Part shown: positions 6,504 to 17,665 of the stretch, piece after piece
Position numbering within the stretch: position 1 is the stretch's first letter
Layout: every line of letters starts with the position of its first letter
Origin: Franconibacter helveticus LMG 23732
Lineage (GTDB): Bacteria > Pseudomonadota > Gammaproteobacteria > Enterobacterales > Enterobacteriaceae
Reading direction: 5' to 3'
Length of the DNA stretch: 64,000 nucleotides
NCBI RefSeq assembly: GCF_000463115.2
Contig: NZ_AWFX01000024.1
Coordinates: forward strand, 62,001 to 126,000
Translations under genes and position numbers: made by a program
The notes under the pieces: model-generated
What the model saw: the letters and a program-made list of their open reading frames with translations, nothing else
The model's database searches: none
Told to the model about the DNA's origin: nothing

Positions 6504-6682
6504 TCGTATGGGGTTCCTTGCTGTGTTTAAAAACACACGAAGCCGGTTCGATTGGCTCAAACAGAGGGAAATTACATTACGAAACATAATCCTGACAAAT
6601 GAATTTTCCTTAACTAACCGGCATGCTCACAAAACAAAGCAGCATGGCGAGCGCTATCAGGCAGGGCAGGAAAAGCGGCAAT

Positions 6683-6707
6683 AAAAAAGCCCTCGCGAGG
6701 AGGGCTT
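6683..6707 (-). terminator. rpoD intrinsic terminator
   Basis: AAGCCCTC at 6687-6694 pairs with GAGGGCTT at 6700-6707, followed on the minus strand by a run of T. It lies 17 bases past the rpoD stop and ends the rpsU-dnaG-rpoD operon. Confidence 0.88.
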
Positions 6708-6723
6708 AATCAGGAAGCGACGA

Positions 6724-8562
6724 TTAATCGTCGAGGAAGCTGCGCAGCACTTCAGAGCGGCTCGGATGACGCAGCTTGCGCAGCGCCTTCGCTTCGATCT
6801 GACGGATACGTTCGCGGGTAACGTCGAACTGTTTACCCACTTCTTCCAGCGTATGGTCGGTATTCATGTCAATACCGAAACGCATACGCAGTACTTTCGC
6901 TTCGCGGGCGGTCAGGCCTGCCAGCACGTCGTGCGTGGCGGCGCGCAGGCTTTCCGTGGTCGCGGAGTCCAGCGGCAGCTCGAGGGTGGTATCCTCGATA
7001 AAGTCCCCCAGATGCGAATCTTCATCGTCGCCGATCGGCGTTTCCATGGAGATAGGCTCTTTGGCGATTTTCAGCACTTTACGGATTTTATCTTCCGGCA
7101 TCAGCATGCGCTCGGCCAGCTCTTCCGGCGTCGGCTCGCGGCCCATCTCCTGTAGCATCTGGCGCGAAATACGGTTGAGCTTGTTGATGGTCTCAATCAT
7201 ATGCACCGGAATACGGATGGTACGCGCCTGGTCGGCGATGGAGCGGGTGATAGCCTGACGGATCCACCAGGTGGCGTAAGTAGAGAACTTATAGCCACGG
7301 CGGTATTCAAACTTATCCACCGCTTTCATCAGGCCGATGTTGCCTTCCTGAATCAGGTCGAGGAACTGCAAGCCGCGGTTGGTGTATTTCTTGGCGATAG
7401 AAATCACCAGACGCAGGTTCGCTTCCACCATCTCTTTCTTCGCACGGCGGGCTTTAGCTTCGCCGATAGACATGCGACGGTTGATGTCTTTAACCTGCTC
7501 GATGGTCAGGCCGGTCTCTTCTTCAATCTGCTGCAACTTTTGCAGGCTGCGATGCACATCTTCCGCCACGTCGTTGAGCTTCTCAGACCACGGCTTGTTC
7601 ATGGCGACAGCGGCGTTGAACCAGGTTTCGCTGGTTTCGTTGCCGGTGAAGAGCGTAATAAAGTTCTTCTTCGGCATTTTGCACTGCTCAACGCACAGCT
7701 TCATGATGATGCGTTCCTGGGTACGTACGCGGTCCATCATGGCGCGCATGTTGTTCACCAGGTAGTCGAACTGCTTCGGCACCAGACGGAACTGCTTAAA
7801 GACTTCAGAAAGCTTCAGGATCTCTTCCTGCGCAGCGGCGTTGCTGCGGCCTTTGGCTTTGATGGTATCGCGGGTGACTTCGTACTGGGTGCGCAGCTCG
7901 ACAAACTTCTCGCGCGCCAGTTCCGGGTCGATGCTGTTGTCATCATCGCTGCTGTCGTCGTCAGACTCTTCGTCTTCATCCTCGTCATCATCCATCTCTT
8001 CCTGAGAGAGTTCAGAGCCGACGTGAGTGGCGGTCGGCGCCATCTCTTCTTCCGCATTGGGATCGACAAAGCCGGTGATGAGATCGGACAGGCGGGCTTC
8101 GCCTGCTTCTACGCGATCGTACTGCTCCAGCAGATAGGTGATCGCTTCCGGGTATTCTGCAACAGAGCACTGTACCTGGTTGATACCATCTTCGATGCGT
8201 TTGGCGATGTCGATTTCGCCTTCACGCGTCAGAAGTTCTACGGTACCCATTTCGCGCATATACATGCGCACCGGGTCGGTGGTACGCCCGATTTCAGATT
8301 CCACGCTGGAAAGCACCTGCGCGGCGGCTTCGGCAGCATCTTCATCCGCTGTGTTTTCCGCCAGCATCAGATCGTCGGCGTCCGGGGCCTCTTCCATTAC
8401 CTGGATGCCCATGTCGTTGATCATCTGAATGATGTCTTCGATCTGGTCGGAGTCGACAATATCTTCCGGCAGATGGTCATTGACCTCAGCATAGGTCAGA
8501 TAGCCTTGCTCCTTACCACGAGTGACAAGAAGCTTCAGCTGTGACTGCGGGTTTTGCTCCAT
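6724..8562 (-). CDS. rpoD: RNA polymerase primary sigma factor, sigma-70
   Basis: 612 residues, like E. coli sigma-70 (613). Region 1.1 starts [10 protein letters not shown]. An Asp/Glu/Ser-rich tract (~190-215, [18 protein letters not shown]) is part of the non-conserved region. Regions 2.1-2.4 include [17 protein letters not shown], which melts and reads the -10 element, and region 4.2 holds the -35 reading helix ([26 protein letters not shown]). It directs core RNA polymerase to housekeeping promoters. It is the last gene of the macromolecular synthesis operon, 152 bases after dnaG. Confidence 0.99.
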   Translation of the reverse strand: MEQNPQSQLKLLVTRGKEQGYLTYAEVNDHLPEDIVDSDQIEDIIQMINDMGIQVMEEAPDADDLMLAENTADEDAAEAAAQVLSSVESEIGRTTDPVRMYMREMGTVELLTREGEIDIAKRIEDGINQVQCSVAEYPEAITYLLEQYDRVEAGEARLSDLITGFVDPNAEEEMAPTATHVGSELSQEEMDDDEDEDEESDDDSSDDDNSIDPELAREKFVELRTQYEVTRDTIKAKGRSNAAAQEEILKLSEVFKQFRLVPKQFDYLVNNMRAMMDRVRTQERIIMKLCVEQCKMPKKNFITLFTGNETSETWFNAAVAMNKPWSEKLNDVAEDVHRSLQKLQQIEEETGLTIEQVKDINRRMSIGEAKARRAKKEMVEANLRLVISIAKKYTNRGLQFLDLIQEGNIGLMKAVDKFEYRRGYKFSTYATWWIRQAITRSIADQARTIRIPVHMIETINKLNRISRQMLQEMGREPTPEELAERMLMPEDKIRKVLKIAKEPISMETPIGDDEDSHLGDFIEDTTLELPLDSATTESLRAATHDVLAGLTAREAKVLRMRFGIDMNTDHTLEEVGKQFDVTRERIRQIEAKALRKLRHPSRSEVLRSFLDD

Positions 8563-8714
8563 AAGACGGTATCCACACTTGTTTCATGAGGGTTGGTGTC
8601 GGTAGGCGTTGCCGCCAACAATAACATTGCGAGCTAATTTCTTTTATTGCCGCTGCCCGTCATGCGGCTTTCGGGGGTGTCCCGATATATAATCGGCAAT
8701 TAAGCCGCGGAAAT

Positions 8715-10460
8715 TTATTTTTTGGCGCGTGCTTCGGTTATCACGCGTACTTCTTCTCGCTCCGCTGGCGTAAGCCCATGCGTGCGCGAGCGGGCGATTA
8801 ATTCCGTTAATCTTAACTCCAGCGCTGAATCGAAAAGATGGTCCAGCGAGTCCGTGAACGTTTTTTCTGCGATGTCCTTATCTGCTATATCGTCCCAGGT
8901 TGCGAGTTTTTCAAGGGCGGCGGCCTCTTTTGTGCCGCGATAGTGCTCAAGCAGCTGACCGGTGGTCAGACCAGGCTGCGAAAGACACGTCTTCACCAAT
9001 TCGGCGAAGAGCGCGAGGCCAGGCAATTTGCTTTCATCAAGCCCCGCAAGCGACGGCACCAGCGGCGCCAGCTCCGGGTTTTGCACCAGCAACCCTATCA
9101 GTATACGCATGGTTGTGCGTTTTAGCGTCGGCGCCGGGCGCGATTGGGCATTATCCGATTGTCGGGGCATCAGCCGCTCAAGCTGGCTGTCGTCCAGAAT
9201 GCCGAGCTTGTTGCCAAGCTCCTGGCGCAGATAAATACGCAACGTTTCGCCGGGCACCTGGCTGATTAAGGGCAGCGCCAGCGTGCTGAGCTGCGCGCGA
9301 CCGTCCGGCGAACTTAAATCCACCTGCGGCAGCAGAGTGTTAAACAGAAAAGTGGAAAGCGGCTGCGCCTGCTCCATTCGCTGTTCAAACGCTGCTTTGC
9401 CCTCTTTGCGCACCAGCGTATCCGGGTCTTCACCATCGGGCAGAAACATAAAGCGTAGCTGACGCCCGTCGGTCATGTACGGCAGGGCCGTTTCCAGCGC
9501 CCGCCAGGCGGCGCTGCGTCCCGCGCGGTCACCGTCGTAACAGCAGATGACAGTGTTGGTCACCCTGAAGAGCATTTGAATATGCTCCGCTGTGGTTGAG
9601 GTGCCTAGCGACGCCACCGCATAGTTAATGCCGTACTGGCCGAGCGCCACAACGTCCATATACCCTTCAACCACTAACAGGCGAGAAGGGTTCGGGTCGC
9701 TTTGCTGCGCTTCATAAAGGCCATATAGCTGGCGGCCCTTGTGGAAAATCTCGGTTTCCGGGGAGTTCAGGTACTTCGGCAAGGCATCGCCCAGCACACG
9801 ACCGCCAAAGCCGATAACGCGGCCTCGCTTGTCGCGAATGGGGAACATCACCCGCTCGCGGAAACGGTCGTAACTACGGCCCTGATCGTTGGTCACCAGC
9901 ATGCCCGCATCGATTAACGATTTGCGGTTCTCGCCGTTGCCGCCGAAGCGCTTAAGCACGTTATCCCAGCCCGGCGGCGCGTAACCGATGGCGAAGTGGC
10001 GAATCACCTCTTCGCTCAGGCCGCGCTTTTGCAAATACTCACGGGCCGGTTCAGCGCCCGGCTGCGCCAGCGCCTGCTGATAAAACGCATTCAGGCCGTC
10101 GAGCAGTTCGTACAGCGTCTGGCGTTGATGGCGTTCAATCTGGCTGGGACCGTTGCCTGCTTCATAGGGCACGTCGAGATTATGCATGGCCGCCAGTTCC
10201 TCGACGGTTTCAACGAACTCGAGCTTGTCGTAGTTCATCAGAAAGTCGATGGCGTTGCCGTGCGCGCCGCAGCCGAAGCAGTGATAAAACTGTTTTTCAC
10301 CGTTTACGGTGAAAGAGGGGGTTTTCTCGTTATGGAAAGGACAGCACGCATGATAATTCTTGCCCTGTTTCTTGAGCTTTACGCGTGCGTCAATCAGGTC
10401 GACGATATCGGTGCGAGCCAACAGGTCATTGATAAAGACACGTGGGATTCGTCCAGCCAT
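8715..10460 (-). CDS. dnaG: DNA primase
   Basis: 581 residues (E. coli 581). It makes the RNA primers for lagging-strand and origin replication. The N-terminal CHC2 zinc finger reads CCPFHNEKTPSF...FYHCFGCGAHGN (~39-67). The Toprim catalytic core includes VVEGYMDVVAL (~263-273) and the acidic CCYDGDRAGR (~307-316). The C-terminal helicase-binding domain ends EEVRVITEARAKK. It is the middle gene of the rpsU-dnaG-rpoD operon. Confidence 0.99.
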   Translation of the reverse strand: MAGRIPRVFINDLLARTDIVDLIDARVKLKKQGKNYHACCPFHNEKTPSFTVNGEKQFYHCFGCGAHGNAIDFLMNYDKLEFVETVEELAAMHNLDVPYEAGNGPSQIERHQRQTLYELLDGLNAFYQQALAQPGAEPAREYLQKRGLSEEVIRHFAIGYAPPGWDNVLKRFGGNGENRKSLIDAGMLVTNDQGRSYDRFRERVMFPIRDKRGRVIGFGGRVLGDALPKYLNSPETEIFHKGRQLYGLYEAQQSDPNPSRLLVVEGYMDVVALGQYGINYAVASLGTSTTAEHIQMLFRVTNTVICCYDGDRAGRSAAWRALETALPYMTDGRQLRFMFLPDGEDPDTLVRKEGKAAFEQRMEQAQPLSTFLFNTLLPQVDLSSPDGRAQLSTLALPLISQVPGETLRIYLRQELGNKLGILDDSQLERLMPRQSDNAQSRPAPTLKRTTMRILIGLLVQNPELAPLVPSLAGLDESKLPGLALFAELVKTCLSQPGLTTGQLLEHYRGTKEAAALEKLATWDDIADKDIAEKTFTDSLDHLFDSALELRLTELIARSRTHGLTPAEREEVRVITEARAKK

Positions 10461-10549
10461 AAGCCCCGTTTTTTATCAGTCCATAAACGAAAATAAGCCG
10501 CGCATTCCTTTCGGAAGCACGGCCTCTACAACTACAACTCTGTCTGTCG

Positions 10550-10571
10550 CTGAGGGGAGATGCCCCTCAGG
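10550..10571 (-). terminator. Partial terminator between rpsU and dnaG
   Basis: CTGAGGGG and CCCCTCAG form an 8-bp stem with a 5-nt AGATG loop just after the rpsU stop. It lacks a T tract on the minus strand. In E. coli a leaky terminator at this point (T1) sets a low DnaG level relative to S21, and this hairpin occupies the same place. Confidence 0.55.
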
Positions 10572-10574
10572 GAA

Positions 10575-10829
<255 letters not shown>

Positions 10830-10945
10830 TCAAAACGCCAGCTTATTTCAAAATGGTGCGGAATTTTACTGCAATTGCTGCTGCTTTGTAAAGCATCAGC
10901 AGCGGCAGAAACCTGCTTTTTGTGCAGTTGCTTCCAGGGGGCGGC

Positions 10946-10951
10946 ATTATA
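10946..10951 (-). promoter_or_regulatory. Candidate -10 element for the rpsU operon
   Basis: The minus strand reads TATAAT here, about 155 bases before the rpsU start in the rpsU-tsaD divergent gap. A TTGCTC lies 21 bases upstream, a longer than ideal spacing. A nearby inverted repeat (GCTGCTG at about 10877 and CAGCAGC at about 10899) lies within the transcribed leader. Confidence 0.45.
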
Positions 10952-11039
10952 CACGAGCCGCCCGCCTGGGTTGAGCAAAGTTTTACATCGCAGGCGTACC
11001 GTCATACACTGCGCGCCATGCGAAAGAGGTAAAAAAGCC

Positions 11040-12056
11040 ATGCGTGTACTGGGTATTGAGACATCCTGTGATGAAACCGGCATCGCCATTTATGACGATG
11101 AGAAAGGGCTGTTAGCCAACCAATTGTATAGTCAGGTAAAACTGCATGCTGACTACGGCGGCGTCGTGCCGGAGCTCGCCTCGCGCGACCACGTGCGCAA
11201 AACCGTGCCGCTAATCCAGGCCGCGCTGAAAGAGGCGGGCCTGGAAGCGCAGGCGATCGACGCGGTAGCTTATACCGCAGGGCCAGGGCTGGTCGGCGCG
11301 CTGCTGGTTGGAGCCACCGTAGGCCGCGCGCTGGCGTTTGCCTGGGATGTGCCGGCGATCCCGGTGCACCATATGGAAGGCCACCTGCTGGCGCCTATGC
11401 TGGAAGATAATCCGCCTGAATTTCCCTTTGTGGCGCTGCTGGTCTCCGGCGGCCATACCCAGCTGATTAGCGTGACCGGCATCGGCGAATATGAACTGCT
11501 CGGCGAATCCATCGACGATGCGGCGGGCGAAGCGTTCGACAAAACCGCTAAACTGCTGGGGCTGGATTATCCCGGCGGCCCGATGCTCTCTAAGCTTGCG
11601 GCTCAGGGCGTGGCGGGGCGTTTTACCTTTCCGCGCCCAATGACCGACCGCCCGGGGCTGGATTTCAGCTTCTCCGGCCTGAAAACCTTCGCCGCGAATA
11701 CCATTCGCGATAACGGCAACGATGATCAAACCCGTGCCGATATTTCGCGCGCGTTTGAAGATGCGGTAGTGGATACGCTGATGATCAAATGCCGCCGCGC
11801 GCTGGATCAAACCGGCTTTAAGCGGCTGGTGATGGCAGGCGGCGTAAGCGCTAACCGCACGCTGCGCGCGCGCCTTGCAGAGATGATGGAAAAGCGGAAA
11901 GGCGAAGTTTTTTACGCGCGTCCGGAATTCTGCACGGATAACGGCGCGATGATAGCGTACGCCGGAATGGTGCGTCTGAAGGCGGGCGGCGCGGCGGGCC
12001 TTGGCGTCACCGTACGCCCGCGCTGGCCGCTGGCGGAGCTGCCGCCAGCGCAGTAA
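11040..12056 (+). CDS. tsaD: tRNA N6-threonylcarbamoyladenosine transferase subunit TsaD
   Basis: 338 residues (E. coli 337), Kae1/Qri7 family. With TsaB and TsaE it transfers threonylcarbamoyl to A37 of ANN-decoding tRNAs. The start [14 protein letters not shown] is the standard N-terminus and has AAGAGGT upstream; the frame is open further upstream, but that part is not conserved. The metal-binding histidines lie in HMEGH (~109-113), followed by [10 protein letters not shown] and a C-terminal [11 protein letters not shown] segment. It is divergent from rpsU and convergent with plsY. Confidence 0.98.
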   Translation: MRVLGIETSCDETGIAIYDDEKGLLANQLYSQVKLHADYGGVVPELASRDHVRKTVPLIQAALKEAGLEAQAIDAVAYTAGPGLVGALLVGATVGRALAFAWDVPAIPVHHMEGHLLAPMLEDNPPEFPFVALLVSGGHTQLISVTGIGEYELLGESIDDAAGEAFDKTAKLLGLDYPGGPMLSKLAAQGVAGRFTFPRPMTDRPGLDFSFSGLKTFAANTIRDNGNDDQTRADISRAFEDAVVDTLMIKCRRALDQTGFKRLVMAGGVSANRTLRARLAEMMEKRKGEVFYARPEFCTDNGAMIAYAGMVRLKAGGAAGLGVTVRPRWPLAELPPAQ

Positions 12057-12074
12057 CCGTCAGGCGAAGCAATA

Positions 12075-12105
12075 AAAAAGGAGTGAATGTTCACTCCTTT
12101 TTTTG
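12075..12105. terminator. Bidirectional terminator between tsaD and plsY
   Basis: AGGAGTGA (12079-12086) and TCACTCCT (12091-12098) form an 8-bp stem with a 4-nt loop, flanked by AAAAAA and TTTTTTT. The stem overlaps the last codons of plsY. Confidence 0.88.
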
Positions 12106-12717
12106 TGCCTTCAGCGCCCGTCTTTTGCGTAGTTTTTCCCAGATGCGGGTCTCCTGGCCACGCCAGAGCCGCTGGATATTGTCGTGATGGCGCAGCAGGA
12201 TTAAACAGGAGAGCATCGAGACCGGGAAGGTAAACTGCGGTTTAAACCACCAGACATAAAACGGCGCCACCAGCGCGCTGATGATTGCGCCAAGCGAAGA
12301 ATAACCGCTCAACAGCACCGTCAGCAGCCAGGTGCCGGCCATTACGCCAGTCAAGTCCCAGCCTATCGGCGCAATGGCGCCGAAAGCGGTGGCCACGCCC
12401 TTGCCGCCACGAAAATTAAAGAAGACCGGCCAGATATGGCCAAGACAGGCGGCGATGGCGATAAGCCCAAGCCAGAACGGCGTCACGCCCAGCGCATAAG
12501 CGCCCCAGACTGGCAGCATCCCTTTCAGGACGTCGAAAATCAGTACCGCTGCGGCTGCTCCCTTACCACCAATTCGCAGGACGTTGGTCGCTCCGGGATT
12601 GCCGGATCCACTGTCGCGTGGGTCTGGCAGACCCGCGATGCGGCAGACCAGAATGGCGCTGGAAATTGAGCCGCAAAGATACGCGAGGAGGATCATTCCA
12701 GGCGCGATTGCACTCAT
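12091..12717 (-). CDS. plsY: Acyl-phosphate:glycerol-3-phosphate acyltransferase PlsY
   Basis: 208 residues (E. coli 205), an integral inner-membrane protein with about five spans. It transfers the acyl group from acyl-phosphate to glycerol-3-phosphate, the first step of phosphatidic acid synthesis. Conserved loops visible are [12 protein letters not shown] (~38-49), FRGGKGVAT (~105-113) and a C-terminal [15 protein letters not shown]. The ATG at 12717 starts [17 protein letters not shown], matching the family; longer frames are not conserved. It is divergent from folB. Confidence 0.97.
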   Translation of the reverse strand: MSAIAPGMILLAYLCGSISSAILVCRIAGLPDPRDSGSGNPGATNVLRIGGKGAAAAVLIFDVLKGMLPVWGAYALGVTPFWLGLIAIAACLGHIWPVFFNFRGGKGVATAFGAIAPIGWDLTGVMAGTWLLTVLLSGYSSLGAIISALVAPFYVWWFKPQFTFPVSMLSCLILLRHHDNIQRLWRGQETRIWEKLRKRRALKAQKKE

Positions 12718-12823
12718 GACGCTGTTCCGTTGTGAAAATGTCGTTTTATTTGCTGCATCTGTGGATAATACGCATATTTCGCCGGAAGTGGTATCCGGCT
12801 GACCCAAAAACAGGCAGGGCGTG

Positions 12824-13183
12824 ATGGATATTGTATTTATAGAGCAGCTTTCGGTAATTACCACTATTGGCGTGTATGACTGGGAACAGACCATTCAACA
12901 AAAGCTGGTGTTCGATATCGAAATCGCATGGGATAACCGGGCGGCGGCAAGCAGTGACGACGTGAACGACTGCCTGAGCTATGCCGACGTGACGCAAGCG
13001 GTTGTCAACCACGTAGAGCAAGGCCGCTTCGCGTTGGTGGAGCGCGTGGCTGAAGAGGTAGCGCAAATCATCCTTACGCGTTTCAATGCGCCCTGGGTGC
13101 GTATTAAAGTCAGTAAGCCTGGCGCCGTCGCGCAGGCGGCGAATGTCGGCGTCATCATTGAGCGTGGCAATAATCCTAAATAA
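12824..13183 (+). CDS. folB: Dihydroneopterin aldolase/epimerase
   Basis: 119 residues (E. coli 122). It converts dihydroneopterin to hydroxymethyl-dihydropterin in folate synthesis. The N-terminus [22 protein letters not shown] includes the pterin-binding core, and the [11 protein letters not shown] and [13 protein letters not shown] segments complete the fold. The ATG at 12824 follows GCAGGGCG. A GTG at 12821 is also in frame. Confidence 0.97.
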   Translation: MDIVFIEQLSVITTIGVYDWEQTIQQKLVFDIEIAWDNRAAASSDDVNDCLSYADVTQAVVNHVEQGRFALVERVAEEVAQIILTRFNAPWVRIKVSKPGAVAQAANVGVIIERGNNPK

Positions 13184-13246
13184 ATCATTTAATTTCATAA
13201 TGATTAAACCAAACGCGGGTATACCGGTCTTACAGCAGGACCTTTC

Positions 13247-13277
13247 GCGGCTGTCGTGATGCGTCAGCCGCTTTTTT
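13247..13277 (+). terminator. folB intrinsic terminator
   Basis: GCGGCTG at 13247-13253 pairs with CAGCCGC at 13265-13271, followed by TTTTTT at 13272-13277. Confidence 0.88.
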
Positions 13278-13308
13278 ATGTCATTTTTTGGGGTACGAGG
13301 GTTAGTTA

Positions 13309-14127
13309 ATGAGTGATATGCATTCGCTGCTCGTGGCGGCGATACTTGGCGTGGTTGAAGGGCTGACGGAGTTCCTGCCTGTTTCCAGTACCGGCCATAT
13401 GATTATCGTCGGTCACCTGCTGGGCTTTGAAGGCGAGACGGCGAAAACCTTTGAAGTCGTTATCCAGCTCGGCTCCATTCTGGCGGTGGTCGTGATGTTC
13501 TGGCGTCGCCTGTTTGGGCTTATCGGCATTCATTTTGGTCATCCGCCGCACGAAGGCACCGGCAAAGGCCGGCTTTCGCTCATCCATATTCTGCTCGGCA
13601 TGGTGCCCGCCGTAGTGCTGGGGCTGGTATTTCACGACACCATCAAGTCGCTGTTTAACCCAATAAACGTGATGTATGCGTTGGTGGTCGGCGGCTTGCT
13701 GTTGATTGCCGCTGAATGCCTGAAGCCCAAAGAGCCGCGCGCGCTGGGCCTTGACGACATGACTTACCGCCAGGCGTTCATGATTGGCTGCTTCCAGTGT
13801 CTGGCGCTGTGGCCTGGCTTCTCGCGCTCGGGGGCGACCATTTCCGGCGGCATGCTGATGGGAGTTAGCCGCTACGCGGCCTCTGAGTTCTCGTTCCTGC
13901 TGGCGGTGCCGATGATGATGGGCGCCACCGCGCTCGATCTCTATAAAAGCATTGGCTTTTTAACAATGAACGATCTGCCGATGTTCGCGGTGGGCTTCAT
14001 CACCGCGTTTATCGTGGCGCTGGTTGCAATTAAAACTTTCCTGCATCTTATTAAGCGCATCTCGTTTATTCCGTTCGCCATCTATCGCTTTATCGTGGCG
14101 GGTGCGGTCTACCTCGTCTTTATGTAA
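13309..14127 (+). CDS. uppP: Undecaprenyl-diphosphatase (bacitracin resistance)
   Basis: 272 residues (E. coli 273), a multi-span inner-membrane protein of the BacA family. It recycles the C55 lipid carrier for peptidoglycan and other envelope polymers by removing a phosphate from undecaprenyl diphosphate. Signature motifs are [19 protein letters not shown] (~15-33), containing the catalytic Glu-rich loop, and [13 protein letters not shown] (~169-181). The 3' end is 4 bases from the cca stop on the other strand. Confidence 0.98.
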   Translation: MSDMHSLLVAAILGVVEGLTEFLPVSSTGHMIIVGHLLGFEGETAKTFEVVIQLGSILAVVVMFWRRLFGLIGIHFGHPPHEGTGKGRLSLIHILLGMVPAVVLGLVFHDTIKSLFNPINVMYALVVGGLLLIAAECLKPKEPRALGLDDMTYRQAFMIGCFQCLALWPGFSRSGATISGGMLMGVSRYAASEFSFLLAVPMMMGATALDLYKSIGFLTMNDLPMFAVGFITAFIVALVAIKTFLHLIKRISFIPFAIYRFIVAGAVYLVFM

Positions 14128-14131
14128 AGCG

Positions 14132-15379
14132 TCAGCCCTCAGCCTGCGGCTGGGGGCAACGCTCCGCTTTCCAGTTCGCCACCGCGCGAATACGCCGTTT
14201 AGTTAACTCCTCGCGAATATCTGCGCCGGTAAAGCCTGCCTCCACCACCTCTTTGGGCGAGACGCTTTTCGCCACTTCCCATGCCTCGCGCAGCAAACGA
14301 CCCTGTGGATAATCGTTCGCTTCAAAGCCGGTGCGTCCGCGTACGTCCGCTTCGCTGGTAATGGCGATCTGCTCAACGCGCTGCGGCTTGCGCCAGGCGT
14401 CGATGGAATCAAACAGATTAACAATGGTGCGCGGCTTCAGAACAGGGAAGGTGTGGATGAGATCGTGGAATTCCGCCACCAGTCTGGCGAGATCGCGGAT
14501 GTCATTCGGCACGCGAAACCGCTGGCAGACTTTTTCCACCAGCCTTACGCCTGCCGGGCCGTGACCGTGGTGACGCGGCCACAGGTGCTTCGGCGTTAGC
14601 CCTTTGCCGAGATCGTGAAGCAGGGCAGCGAAACGCACGTCCACCGCCGGGCTTAGCATGGTCGCCATGGAAAGCGTCATCAGCGTGTGAATGCCGGTGT
14701 CTATCTCCGGGTGCCACTTTTCCGGCGCCGGTACGCCAAACAGCGCATCCAGTTCCGGAAAAAGCACTTTCAGGGCGTCACATTCACGCAGCACCATGAA
14801 AAACACTTGCGGATTGCGGCTGGTAAGCGCGTTTTCGGTCTCTTTCCAGACGCGCTCCGGCGTCAGGTGCGCCAGCTCGCCGTTATGCGCCATGTCGCGC
14901 ATCAGTTCAAGAGTCTCTGGCGCGATTCGAAAATTAAGGTGGGCATAGCGGGCGGCGAAGCGGGCAACGCGCAGCACGCGCAGCGGATCTTCGCTAAACG
15001 CGGGAGAAACATGGCGCAGCAGCCGTTTTTCAATATCGGCGCGGCCGTGATAAGGGTCGATGTAGCCGCCGTTTTCATCCTGGGCGATGGCGTTAATGGT
15101 GAGATCGCGGCGCAGCAGATCCTGCTCCAGCGTCACATCCGGCGCGGCGTAACAGGTAAAACCGGTATACCCTTGTCCCGATTTGCGCTCGGTGCGCGCC
15201 AGCGCGTACTCTTCATGGCTATGCGGATGCAAAAAGACCGGGAAATCTTTTCCTACCTGCTGATAACCGTTATCCAGCATCTCCTGCGGCGTAGCGCCGA
15301 CTACCACCCAGTCTCTGTCTTTCACCGGTAAGCCCAACAGGGCGTCCCGTACTGCGCCGCCAACCAGATAACTCTTCAC
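14132..15379 (-). CDS. cca: Multifunctional CCA-adding enzyme
   Basis: 415 residues (E. coli 412), a class II nucleotidyltransferase that adds or repairs the 3' CCA of tRNA. The N-terminus [23 protein letters not shown] carries the GG and DxD catalytic motifs, and a central region has [13 protein letters not shown]-terminal HD domain ([11 protein letters not shown]) gives the gamma-proteobacterial phosphatase activities. The GTG at 15379 is chosen because it gives an N-terminus matching E. coli MKIYLVGG. Confidence 0.96.
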   Translation of the reverse strand: MKSYLVGGAVRDALLGLPVKDRDWVVVGATPQEMLDNGYQQVGKDFPVFLHPHSHEEYALARTERKSGQGYTGFTCYAAPDVTLEQDLLRRDLTINAIAQDENGGYIDPYHGRADIEKRLLRHVSPAFSEDPLRVLRVARFAARYAHLNFRIAPETLELMRDMAHNGELAHLTPERVWKETENALTSRNPQVFFMVLRECDALKVLFPELDALFGVPAPEKWHPEIDTGIHTLMTLSMATMLSPAVDVRFAALLHDLGKGLTPKHLWPRHHGHGPAGVRLVEKVCQRFRVPNDIRDLARLVAEFHDLIHTFPVLKPRTIVNLFDSIDAWRKPQRVEQIAITSEADVRGRTGFEANDYPQGRLLREAWEVAKSVSPKEVVEAGFTGADIREELTKRRIRAVANWKAERCPQPQAEG

Positions 15380-15477
15380 CCAACTTTCTCCAGCTCTCAA
15401 TTTTGCCGACAGATAATACGTTAAGTGTAGAGGAGATGGCGAAAGAAAAGGGCAGCGTAGCGCTGCCCGAAGGGAGA

Positions 15478-16098
15478 TCAGTTCATCCAGCGGTCTTTTC
15501 GTTTACGGCTTGGGATCATGTGCGGCAGCAGCAGCCCCAGTAGCAGCCCCACGCCCAGCACGCCGCCGCCATACATAAACCACTGCATAATGATGGTGCG
15601 CTGTTTATCATCCAGCTGAATATTCGCGGCGTTCACTTTCTTTTGCGCCACGATCAGTTCGTTCTTCAGCTTCTGGTTTTGTTCTTTCAGCCCGTTAATC
15701 ACGCTGTCGCTCGCCGCCACTTTTTTCTGCATGTCGGCGGTGCGCTGGTTCCAGGTGGCATCAATATTGTTAAGCTTCTGCGTTAGCGTATTGACTTGGT
15801 TTTCCAGGTCCGGCACCCGGGTGCGCAGGCTGGGCTCCGCTTTTAACTGCCCGAGCGGGATCCAGGCGGTACGGCCGTTGCTGTCGCGCACCTGGCCGTA
15901 ATTCGTGCTGTCATTGCTTTGCAACAGCGTCACTTCCTCGCCGGCGTTCAGCGTGCCGACCAGGCGATAATTATCACCCGGGCCGCTGCGGACCCAGGTA
16001 TTCAGCTCATCCGAAACGTAACGTTTTTCATCGGCATGGGCTGCGGTAGTGATGCCAAGCGCGAGCAAAGAAAAGCAAATAAGGCGTAATTTCTGCAT
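15478..16098 (-). CDS. ygiM: SH3-domain inner-membrane protein YgiM
   Basis: 206 residues (E. coli 206). A cleavable signal ([22 protein letters not shown]) is followed by a bacterial SH3 domain (~27-90, [20 protein letters not shown]). A coiled-coil region (~100-165, KLNNIDATW...[15 protein letters not shown]-like) leads to a C-terminal membrane helix ([20 protein letters not shown]) and a basic tail RKRKDRWMN. This is the SH3-and-anchor family. The role is unclear, probably envelope-associated. The ATG at 16098 begins the signal peptide. Confidence 0.94.
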   Translation of the reverse strand: MQKLRLICFSLLALGITTAAHADEKRYVSDELNTWVRSGPGDNYRLVGTLNAGEEVTLLQSNDSTNYGQVRDSNGRTAWIPLGQLKAEPSLRTRVPDLENQVNTLTQKLNNIDATWNQRTADMQKKVAASDSVINGLKEQNQKLKNELIVAQKKVNAANIQLDDKQRTIIMQWFMYGGGVLGVGLLLGLLLPHMIPSRKRKDRWMN

Positions 16099-16346
16099 TA
16101 TCGGGTCATTATTGTCGGAAATGTGGAACGATAGTAGTGGCAACAGTCTGACGATGCAAAGCGCAAACCTGAATGAGAATCATCCTGGTCATCCTTCGCG
16201 CGCTGCCCCCGCGGCTCAAGGGTTTTACTGCGGCTTCTCTGCCTGAAACGTGGCAATTTTCCGCAAAATACTATCTACTGACAGATACCAGGCTATTAAG
16301 TTCGCTGGAATTTCTTCCGGTGTGACGCAACCAGAAATCAGAGACT

Positions 16347-17648
16347 ATGGCTCAGGAAATCGAACTGAAATTTATCGTCCATCCCGCTCACGTTGATGCG
16401 CTGCGCGCAACGCTCGGCGGCCTTAGCGCTGAACACAGCGCCCCCCGCCAACTGCTTAATATCTATTACGAGACGCCGGATAAACAGCTGCGCCAGCACG
16501 GCATGGGGCTGCGTATTCGCGGCGATAACGGCTGCTATGAGATGACGATCAAAATCGCAGGCCGTACGGTTGGCGGCCTTCATCAGCGCCCCGAGTACAA
16601 TATTGCGCTTGAAAAACCCGAACTGGACCTGGCGCGCTTCCCGGCGGAAATCTGGCCGGAAGGGCTGACGCCGCAGGCGATGCAGGCAGCGGCGCAGCCG
16701 TTATTCAGCACCGATTTTCATCGTGAGAGATGGGTCGTGACGCAAGGCGAAAGCCGCATCGAGCTGGCCCTGGATCTCGGTGAAGTGAAAGCGGGCGAGC
16801 ATGCGGAGCCGATTTGCGAACTGGAGCTTGAGCTGCTTTCCGGCAACCCGGCCGACGTGCTGAAACTTGCGCGCCAGCTGGTTTCGCAACCCGGCCTGCG
16901 CCAGGGCAACCTCAGCAAAGCCGCCCGCGGCTATCATCTTGCGCAGGGCAACCCGAAACGGGAAATCAAACCGCTGACGCTGCTTAAGCTGCCGCCGAAA
17001 GCCACGGTTGAACAGGGAATGGAAGCCGCGCTGGAGCTGGCGCTTGACCACTGGCTTTATCATGAAGAGCTTTGGCTGCGCGGCAATGAAAAAGCAAAAT
17101 ACCATGTGCAGGAGGCGATTGGCCTTGTGCGCCATACGCTGGCGCTGTTCGGCGCTATCGTGCCAAGAAAAGCAAGCACTCGCTTACGCGACCTGCTGAC
17201 CCAGTGCGAAGCAACGCTGGCTTCGGAAGCGTCGGCAGAGACCGTTGCTTACAGCGCGGAACAAAGCACAGCCCGGCTGACGCTGACCGACTGGCTGATC
17301 TCCCGCGGCTGGCAGCCGTTTCTTGATGACAAAGCGCGCCAGAAAATGGCGGACTCGTTCAAACGCTTCGCCGATATCAATCTTTCCCGCCACGCTTCTG
17401 AACTGAAGAGCGCTTTTGCACAGCCGCTGGGCGATCGCTACGGCGATCAGCTGCCGCGTCTTTCGCGCGAGCTGGACGCGCTGCGGCTGCTGGCTGGCGT
17501 CTATGATGAAACCGTCGCGCTTTTCTGGCTGGAAAACTGGCAGGGATTGCGTCACGCCATTGAAACCCGCCAGCGTATTGAGATAGAACATTTCCGCAAC
17601 GAGGCTATCTCGCAGGCGCCGTTCTGGCTGCACAGCGGGAAAAAATAA
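16347..17648 (+). CDS. ygiF: Inorganic triphosphatase (CYTH-CHAD protein)
   Basis: 433 residues (E. coli 433). The N-terminal CYTH domain starts EIELKFIV (residues 4-11) and hydrolyses inorganic triphosphate within a beta-tunnel rich in charged residues. The C-terminal CHAD helical domain (~220-430, with conserved His and Arg) probably binds polyphosphate. It lies 17 bases upstream of glnE, so the two are likely co-transcribed, as in E. coli. Confidence 0.96.
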   Translation: MAQEIELKFIVHPAHVDALRATLGGLSAEHSAPRQLLNIYYETPDKQLRQHGMGLRIRGDNGCYEMTIKIAGRTVGGLHQRPEYNIALEKPELDLARFPAEIWPEGLTPQAMQAAAQPLFSTDFHRERWVVTQGESRIELALDLGEVKAGEHAEPICELELELLSGNPADVLKLARQLVSQPGLRQGNLSKAARGYHLAQGNPKREIKPLTLLKLPPKATVEQGMEAALELALDHWLYHEELWLRGNEKAKYHVQEAIGLVRHTLALFGAIVPRKASTRLRDLLTQCEATLASEASAETVAYSAEQSTARLTLTDWLISRGWQPFLDDKARQKMADSFKRFADINLSRHASELKSAFAQPLGDRYGDQLPRLSRELDALRLLAGVYDETVALFWLENWQGLRHAIETRQRIEIEHFRNEAISQAPFWLHSGKK

Positions 17649-17665
17649 CCGCAGGGAAACCCACC

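Noticed and set aside
7950-8010. Asp/Glu codon repeat inside rpoD as a tandem repeat or frameshift hotspot
   Set aside because: The acidic tract is a normal part of the sigma-70 non-conserved region; the frame is intact.
7201-8544. Long open frame on the plus strand opposite rpoD
   Set aside because: It mirrors the codon pattern of rpoD, has no family features, and rpoD on the other strand is certain.
12718-12823. Longer N-termini for plsY, endA, sprT, rsmE and yqgE
   Set aside because: Open frames extend upstream of each chosen start, but the extensions are not family-like; the chosen starts match conserved N-termini or signal peptides.
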